From positions 1 to 44,204 of the forward strand of contig NZ_MAST01000026.1 in the NCBI RefSeq assembly GCF_001758225.1: DNA of 44,204 bases, in the 5' to 3' direction. A program made the position numbers and the translations under genes. Within the stretch, counting starts at the first letter, position 1. Every line of letters starts with the position of its first letter. Under the pieces are notes generated by a model, which saw nothing but the letters and a program-made list of their open reading frames with translations, did no database searches and had not been told where the DNA came from. Source of the DNA: Humibacillus sp. DSM 29435 (GTDB lineage Bacteria > Actinomycetota > Actinomycetes > Actinomycetales > Dermatophilaceae). This document shows positions 38,887-44,204 of the stretch, one piece after another.

Positions 38887-41325
38887 GTGCGGATCCGTCT
38901 TCTGTGGGGCGTGCTGGCGGTGACCACAGCAATCGCGTCGACGGGCTGGGCAGGTGGTGTGCCTCTCCTGCTCGTGGGCGGCTACTGGGCGGCGTGGGCC
39001 TGGGGCGTGGTCGGGCCCGGCATCCTCGTGCACCGGTGGGTGCGTGGACGGCCGACGACGTTGGTCGGCGACCTGGCGCTGGGGGCCTGCACCGGGCTGG
39101 TGCTCCAGCTGGCGGCCTGGGCGGCGATGACGGCGCTGGGCTGGCAGAGTCACCTGGTCTGGTGGCCGGCGCTCGTCATGCTGCTCTTCGCCTCGGTGCC
39201 GCGGCTGCGACGACACTTCTCGGTGCGACCGTACGAGCAGCGGGTCCCCACGGGAGCGGCGGCGCTGGGCCTGGGCGGGTTCGTCGTGGCCCTGCACGGT
39301 GTCGCCGGGTCGTTCGGCAGTGCGGCCCTGCCACCCAGGGCGATGGCCTGGTACCAGGACGACCTGTGGAACCTCGGCAACGTGGCCGAGCTGATGCGAA
39401 CCGTCTCGCCGCAGGTGGCGCAGGTGGCCGGTCGGCCGTTCTACTACCACTGGTTCAGCGACGCCCACCTCGCGGCCATGAGCCTCACGACCTCGATCGA
39501 CCCGGTGACGGTCGTCGGCCGGCTCTGGGCGCCACCGTTGCTGTTGCTCACCGTCGGTGTCACCATGGCCGTCGGTCACCGGCTGTCAGGGTCGGCCTGG
39601 GTCGGTGCGGCAGCGGCCTTCTGCTTCGCAGTGGCTCCCGGCATCGAGGTCTCGGGGTGGTTCATGCCTTCGGGCGCCTCGGCGGAGGCGGTGAACAGCC
39701 CGTCGCAGGTCTTTGCGGTTCCCCTGACCCTGTTGACGATCGACCTGCTGGTGAGCACGATGCGGCGACGAGAGCCAGCCCGCACCTGGCTGCTGCTCAC
39801 GGCAGCGCTGGTCGCTTGTGCGGGGGCGAAGAGCTCGGTGCTGCCGGTGCTCGTCGGAGGCCTCACGCTGGCCAGCCTCGTCGCTCTGATCGCGGCCCGA
39901 CACCGTCTGCGAGCGGCCCTCACGAGCGTTGTCCTCGCCCTCGCCGTAGTGCTGCTCACCCAGGCCCGGCTGGCCGGGGGGCAGAACGGTTCGACCCTGC
40001 AGCTGTTCGCGACCCTGAAGGCAGCCCGCCCCTGGAGGCTCGTGCAGGACGCTTCGGCCGCGTCCGGCGGTGCGCTCGCAGGTTTCGGCGAGAACGGGAC
40101 CGGCCGGGTGCTGGCCCTGCTCGTCGTGGCGTACCTGGTCAGCTACGTCTGGCTGTTCGCGGGCGTCGGTGCCCTCCGGCGCACCGACCCGACCGGCTGG
40201 TTCCTGCTCGGCACCGGGCTGGCCGGCCTGCTGGGGCTGCTGACGATCCGGCATCCGGCCTACTCACAGATCTACTTCCTCAAGATCGGGATCGTGGCCT
40301 GGCAGCTGTTGGCCCTCTGGGGCTACCGCCGGTCGCTCGAGACGTCACGTGACCGCGCCGGCGGCAGGGCGACGCTGCGGTTTGCGATCGGTGGTGCCGT
40401 GTTGGGCGCGCTGCTGCTGGCCCTGGCTCGCTGGGCCGGGGGGCCGGCGCCGTCGGTTCCGCCGGTGTCCGCCGTGAGTGCTTCGCTGCAGCGGTCGCTG
40501 CTGGTGGCGACGGTCGTGCTGGTGGCCGCGGGGGCTGCCCTGCTCGTCGCGCGGCGACGATCGGGCCAGGGCGCGTTTGCACTGGTCGTGGTCGGCGTCG
40601 CGTCGGCCGGGCTCTCGGCCGCTCTGGTCGTACCCGCCGGCCGGGTGGCTGCCTCGTTCGGAGTCGGCGGGGCCCCTGCTCTCGTCATGGCCGGGCTGGC
40701 CCTGGCGGCCGCCGCCCTGCTCACGACCGCCCCATGGGGTAGGAGCCGAGTCGCAACCGTGTCGGTCGCAGTAGGAGCCCTCATAGCCGTGACGTGTGCC
40801 GTGGCCGTCGCCACGCCGAGGGTCGCTATCGGCAAGCCCGCGGTGGCCACCCCCACCGACCCGAACCTGGTGACGACCGACGAGGTGGCAGCCGCACGCT
40901 GGCTGGGCCAGCACGCCAGACCGTTCGACGTCGTCGCGACGAACGTGCACTGCCTGCCGACCCCCACCGCCCCGAGCTGCGACGCTCGGGCCTTCTGGGT
41001 CAGTGGCCTCACCGGGCGACGGGTGCTGGTCGAGGGGTGGGGGTACACGGATGCCGCCCAGGCCGCCAATGGTCGCGGTGGCCTGCGCTTCTTCCGTCAG
41101 CCGTTCGACGACCCGGCGCTGCTGGCCCTCAACGACGGGATCTTCACCGAGCCGACCCCCGAGAAGGCCAGCAAGCTGTACGCCCTCGAGGTGCGATGGC
41201 TCTTCGCCGACCGACGGGCCGGTCCGGTCTCGCCCGGCCTTTCCGGGGTGGCCTCGCCGCAGTTTCGGTCCGGGCCGGTCGCGGTCTACCGACTGACGGC
41301 GCCTGTCGCGAACCTCGCTCGCTAG
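38887..41325 (+). CDS. Large polytopic membrane protein, GT-C glycosyltransferase-like
   Basis: The 812-residue product has more than ten membrane helices and long loops. After the first helices comes MAWYQDDLWNLGNVAELMR (about residue 155-175), an acidic pair in the first large loop as in GT-C glycosyltransferases that use polyprenyl-phosphate sugars, then FYYHWFSDAHLAAMSL. The C-terminal 130 residues form a soluble domain with RWLGQHARPFDVVATNVHCL and RRVLVEGWGYTDAAQAANGR. The layout resembles Mtb-type mannosyl or arabinosyl transferases, but no exact family is recognised. The stop codon overlaps the valS stop on the other strand (CTAG, 41322-41325). Confidence 0.7.
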   Translation: MRIRLLWGVLAVTTAIASTGWAGGVPLLLVGGYWAAWAWGVVGPGILVHRWVRGRPTTLVGDLALGACTGLVLQLAAWAAMTALGWQSHLVWWPALVMLLFASVPRLRRHFSVRPYEQRVPTGAAALGLGGFVVALHGVAGSFGSAALPPRAMAWYQDDLWNLGNVAELMRTVSPQVAQVAGRPFYYHWFSDAHLAAMSLTTSIDPVTVVGRLWAPPLLLLTVGVTMAVGHRLSGSAWVGAAAAFCFAVAPGIEVSGWFMPSGASAEAVNSPSQVFAVPLTLLTIDLLVSTMRRREPARTWLLLTAALVACAGAKSSVLPVLVGGLTLASLVALIAARHRLRAALTSVVLALAVVLLTQARLAGGQNGSTLQLFATLKAARPWRLVQDASAASGGALAGFGENGTGRVLALLVVAYLVSYVWLFAGVGALRRTDPTGWFLLGTGLAGLLGLLTIRHPAYSQIYFLKIGIVAWQLLALWGYRRSLETSRDRAGGRATLRFAIGGAVLGALLLALARWAGGPAPSVPPVSAVSASLQRSLLVATVVLVAAGAALLVARRRSGQGAFALVVVGVASAGLSAALVVPAGRVAASFGVGGAPALVMAGLALAAAALLTTAPWGRSRVATVSVAVGALIAVTCAVAVATPRVAIGKPAVATPTDPNLVTTDEVAAARWLGQHARPFDVVATNVHCLPTPTAPSCDARAFWVSGLTGRRVLVEGWGYTDAAQAANGRGGLRFFRQPFDDPALLALNDGIFTEPTPEKASKLYALEVRWLFADRRAGPVSPGLSGVASPQFRSGPVAVYRLTAPVANLAR

Positions 41326-44000
41326 TCGGTCTTCTTCGGAACCGGCACCAGCACGGCGTCACGCACCTCGAGGGTTTCGGCGTCGGCATAGGTCAGGTCG
41401 GTGATGTGCCCGCTGGCGCGCAGGTCGGCCTCGGACGCCCGCACGTGGTGGAGCGCGGCCGGGGGCCCGGCGAGGGTCATGGTGGCCACCTCCGCGCGCA
41501 TGCCGACCTTGGCCTCCGACTTCGCCCGGCGCACCCCGGCCAGCGCGGTCCCGACCGCAGTGAGCAGCGTGGGGTCACCGCCGGAGGGCAGCTCGGAGGC
41601 CACCGGCCACGCCTGTCGGTGCACCGACGACGCGTCACCGAACCATGACCAGACCTCCTCGGTCACGTACGGCAAGAACGGGGCCAGCAACCGCAGGAGG
41701 GTCTCGAGGGCGAGGCGCAGCGCGGCCCGCGCGCTCGCGGCGGCGGCTTCACCCTGGCCTCCGTAGGCGCGGTGCTTGACCAGCTCGAGGTAGTCGTCGC
41801 AGAAGGTCCAGAAGAAGGTCTCGGTGGTCTCGAGCGAACGCGTGTAGTCCCACGCCTCGAAGCCGGCCGTCGCCTTGTCGACCACGTCGCCGAGAGCGGC
41901 CAGCATGGCGAGGTCGAGCGGGTTCGTCACGGCCGCAGCGAGCTCGGCGCGGGCCGAGCTGTCGACCTCACCGAAACCGAGCGCGAACTTGCTGGCGTTG
42001 AGCACCTTGATCGCGAGCCGCCGGCCGACCTTCATCTGGCCGGTGTCGTAGGCCGCGTCGGTGCCGAGGCGCCCGGATGCCGCCCAGTACCGCACCGCGT
42101 CGGCGCCGCTGGCCACGACGACGTCCTCGGGCGTCTCGGCGTTGCCCTTGCTCTTGCTCATCTTCTTGCGGTCGGGGTCAAGGATCCAGCCGCTGATGGC
42201 CGCGTTGCGCCACGGGGCGGTTCCGTGCTCGAAGTGGGCGCGCACCACCGTGGCGAAGAGCCAGGTGCGGATGATGTCGTGGCCCTGGGGGCGCAGGTCC
42301 ATCGGGAAGATGGCCTCGAACAGCTCGGCGTCAGAGCGCAGGCCGCCATCCGCGACCGGCCAGCCGGTCGCGATCTGCGGCGAGAGCGACGACGTGGCCC
42401 AGGTGTCCATGACGTCGGGGTCGGCGGCGAACCCGCCTGGCACACCGCGCTGCTCAGCACGGTAGCCCTGCGGCACGTCGGTCTGCGGGTCGACCGGCAG
42501 CGCCGACTCGGGGGCGGTGATCGGGTGGTCGTGGTCGATCTCGCCGTCGGCGTCGAGGGGGTACCAGACGGGGAAGGGCACGCCGAAGAAGCGCTGCCGG
42601 GAGACCAGCCAGTCGCCGTTGAGGCCATCGACCCAGTTGGTGTAGCGCGAGCGCATGAAGGCCGGGTGGAAGTCGACCTCGCCGCCGCGGGCCACGAGGG
42701 CGGCCCGCAGGTCGGCGTCGCGGCCGCCGTTGCGGATGTACCACTGGCGTGAGGTGACGATCTCGAGGGGCTTGTCGCCCTTCTCGTAGAAGTTGGCCTT
42801 GCGCTGGGTCTTGACCGGTTCACCGCCCAAGTCACCCGACTCGCGCAGCGCACTCACCACGGCCTCGCGCGCACTGAAGGTGGTCTTCGTGGCGAGCTCA
42901 GCGGCATACAGGCTCTCGCCCGGCCCGCCGACGAGCCACTCGGGGGTCTCGGCCTGCAGGCGCCCGTTGCGGGTGATGACCGATCGGATCGGCAGCTGCA
43001 GCTCACGCCACCAGATCACGTCGGTGAGGTCACCGAAGGTGCAGCACATGGCGATGCCGGCGCCCTTGTCGATCTCGGCGAGGCGGTGGGCCACCACCGG
43101 CACCTCGACCCCGAAGAGGGGCGAGGTGACCGTGCTGCCGAAGATCGGCTGGTAGCGCTCGTCGTCGGGGTGGGCGATGAGGGCCACCACCGACGGGATG
43201 AGCTCGGGGCGGGTCGTCTCGATGAAGATCGGCTCAGCGTCGGTGCCGTCGGTGCCGTCGGTGCGGTGGAAGGCGACCCGGTGGTAGGCACCGGGGTAGT
43301 CGCGCGCCTCGAGCTCGGCCTGGGCGACGGCCGTCTGGAAGGTGACGTCCCAAAGGCCCGGGGCCTCGCTCTGGTAGGCCTCACCGCGGGCGAGGTTGCG
43401 CAGGAAGGCCTGCTGGGCCACCGCGCGCGACCGCTCGTCGATGGTGCGGTAGGAGATGTCCCAGTCGAGGGAGAACCCGAGCCGGCGGAAGAGCGACTCG
43501 AAGGTCACCTCGTCGGCGGCCGTGAGCTCGTCGCACAGCTCGATGAAGTTCTTACGGCTGATCGGCACCTGGTCGAAGGCCTTGACCGCCTTGCCGTTCG
43601 CGTCGACGCCCTCGGTGAACGGTGGCCGGAAGCCGTCGACGTAGGGGAGGCTGGCGTCGCCGCGCACCCCGTAGAAGTTCTGCACCCGCCGCTCGGTGGG
43701 CAGACCGTTGTCGTCCCAGCCGATCGGGTAGAAGACCTCGAGCCCCTGCATCCGCTTGTACCGGGCCATGCAGTCGGTGTGGGTGTAGCTGAAGACGTGA
43801 CCGACGTGCAGGCTGCCGGATGCCGTGGGCGGCGGGGTGTCGATGGCGAACACCTGGTCGCGAGGCAGCGACAGGGCGCGGGCCCGGTCGAAGCGGTAGG
43901 TGCCCTGCTCGGCCCAGACCCGCATCCACTTCTCCTCCAGGCCGTCGAGCGTGGGCCGCTCGGGGATCCGTGAGGTCGAGGTCGCGGGTGCGTCAGTCAT
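41322..44000 (-). CDS. valS: Valine--tRNA ligase, archaeal/rickettsial type 2
   Basis: The 892-residue class I synthetase charges tRNA-Val. The first signature is SGSLHVGHVFSYTHTD (HVGH at 65-68) and the second KKMSKSKGNAETPEDVVV (about 611). The pattern VFYPIGWDDNGLPTERRVQN and the editing-domain motif AGIAMCCTFGDLTDVIWWRE fit the ValS type 2 form known from archaea and Rickettsia rather than the type of E. coli. A small tandem TDGTDGTD (about 43237-43263) lies in the editing domain. ATG at 44000. It is convergent with the large membrane protein gene and shares its stop. A 51-bp tandem array stands upstream. Confidence 0.94.
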   Translation of the reverse strand: MTDAPATSTSRIPERPTLDGLEEKWMRVWAEQGTYRFDRARALSLPRDQVFAIDTPPPTASGSLHVGHVFSYTHTDCMARYKRMQGLEVFYPIGWDDNGLPTERRVQNFYGVRGDASLPYVDGFRPPFTEGVDANGKAVKAFDQVPISRKNFIELCDELTAADEVTFESLFRRLGFSLDWDISYRTIDERSRAVAQQAFLRNLARGEAYQSEAPGLWDVTFQTAVAQAELEARDYPGAYHRVAFHRTDGTDGTDAEPIFIETTRPELIPSVVALIAHPDDERYQPIFGSTVTSPLFGVEVPVVAHRLAEIDKGAGIAMCCTFGDLTDVIWWRELQLPIRSVITRNGRLQAETPEWLVGGPGESLYAAELATKTTFSAREAVVSALRESGDLGGEPVKTQRKANFYEKGDKPLEIVTSRQWYIRNGGRDADLRAALVARGGEVDFHPAFMRSRYTNWVDGLNGDWLVSRQRFFGVPFPVWYPLDADGEIDHDHPITAPESALPVDPQTDVPQGYRAEQRGVPGGFAADPDVMDTWATSSLSPQIATGWPVADGGLRSDAELFEAIFPMDLRPQGHDIIRTWLFATVVRAHFEHGTAPWRNAAISGWILDPDRKKMSKSKGNAETPEDVVVASGADAVRYWAASGRLGTDAAYDTGQMKVGRRLAIKVLNASKFALGFGEVDSSARAELAAAVTNPLDLAMLAALGDVVDKATAGFEAWDYTRSLETTETFFWTFCDDYLELVKHRAYGGQGEAAAASARAALRLALETLLRLLAPFLPYVTEEVWSWFGDASSVHRQAWPVASELPSGGDPTLLTAVGTALAGVRRAKSEAKVGMRAEVATMTLAGPPAALHHVRASEADLRASGHITDLTYADAETLEVRDAVLVPVPKKTD

Positions 44001-44073
44001 GCGATCGATCCTTCCATGCGCGCGGGGGTGCGCTCGACCGAGTTCTCACGGTCGGCGGGCGGTCGGGGCAGCC

Positions 44074-44204
44074 GGCCGTGGGGATCGGACCGTGGCGGGG
44101 TTGGTGAGGGTGGGGGCGGGATCTGGCCGCGGGGATCGGACCGTGGCGGGGTTGGTGCGGGTGGGGGCGGGATCTGGCCGCGGGGATCGGACCGTGGCGG
44201 GGGT
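44074..44204. repeat. 51-bp tandem repeat, more than 2.5 copies, cut by window end
   Basis: GGCCG starts units at 44074, 44125 and 44176, an exact 51-bp period. Each unit contains GGGGATCGGACCGTGGCGGGG and GGTGGGGGCGGGATCT. Differences are few (for example GTGAGGG against GTGCGGG). It lies 74 bases upstream of valS on the 5' side and continues outside the window. The 73 bases before it (44001-44073) hold no gene. Confidence 0.95.

Noticed and set aside
43820-44107. A 95-codon plus-strand frame over the valS start
   Set aside because: It overlaps the valS 5' end and the tandem repeat, is Arg/Gly-rich and has no supporting start signal.
44001-44204. T-box or other leader riboswitch for valS
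   Set aside because: No T-box core, specifier loop or terminator pair is visible; the region is mostly the 51-bp repeat, and actinobacterial T-boxes mainly precede ileS.

Overview
The window comes from a high-GC Gram-positive actinobacterium. The core gene order (trigger factor, clpP1, clpP2, clpX, valS, and pepN, an Rv2466c-like nitroreductase, rpiB and a group 2 truncated globin) matches the Mycobacterium tuberculosis Rv2448c-Rv2470 neighbourhood. GTG starts are common and 6S-like or other named small RNAs were not seen. Family-level resemblance to Intrasporangiaceae or other Micrococcales is an impression from protein wording, not a computed placement.

Positions 1 to about 12,620 form an accessory region. 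It holds small, mostly single-gene units on both strands: four GNAT-type acetyltransferases plus an Eis-like one, a proline iminopeptidase-like hydrolase, a TIGR02569 kinase-like protein, a NUDIX hydrolase, two lipoproteins, two tiny membrane proteins and several unrecognised proteins. No transposase, integrase or phage gene is visible. The intergenic gaps carry a dispersed repeat family with the core GCGGCA followed by TCGGACG and CGTCC arms, present as 34-bp tandem units at 405-527 and 10753-10792 and as shorter variants elsewhere. I did not see it in the core part. The region ends in the 57-codon C-terminal stub of a luciferase-like (LLM) oxidoreductase at 12441-12614, which looks like an island edge.

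From 12,650 to 20,060 the core begins: a secreted protein, a probable pepN-mscS-glbO operon on the minus strand, then a divergent Rv2466c-type nitroreductase with an atypical CPWA active site, rpiB, a membrane-bound SpoIIE-type phosphatase and a solitary MT0933-type small protein. Between 20,170 and 24,640 lie trmB, tRNA-Pro, tRNA-Gly, a VanZ/RDD membrane gene broken by several single-base shifts, a DUF2087 protein, a membrane protein and tig.

From 24,770 to 31,480 are the ClpP1P2-ClpX protease genes, split by an inserted glycerol catabolic pair glpK-glpD. After clpX come a C39-like papain-fold protein, a strong bidirectional terminator, a TetR-DHA2 efflux operon with a clear palindromic operator, and a tightly overlapping five-gene DUF4129-membrane-MoxR-DUF58-membrane operon. 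The last part has a large polytopic GT-C-like protein convergent with valS (the archaeal/rickettsial type 2 form), their stop codons sharing one CTAG. The window ends inside a 51-bp tandem repeat upstream of valS.
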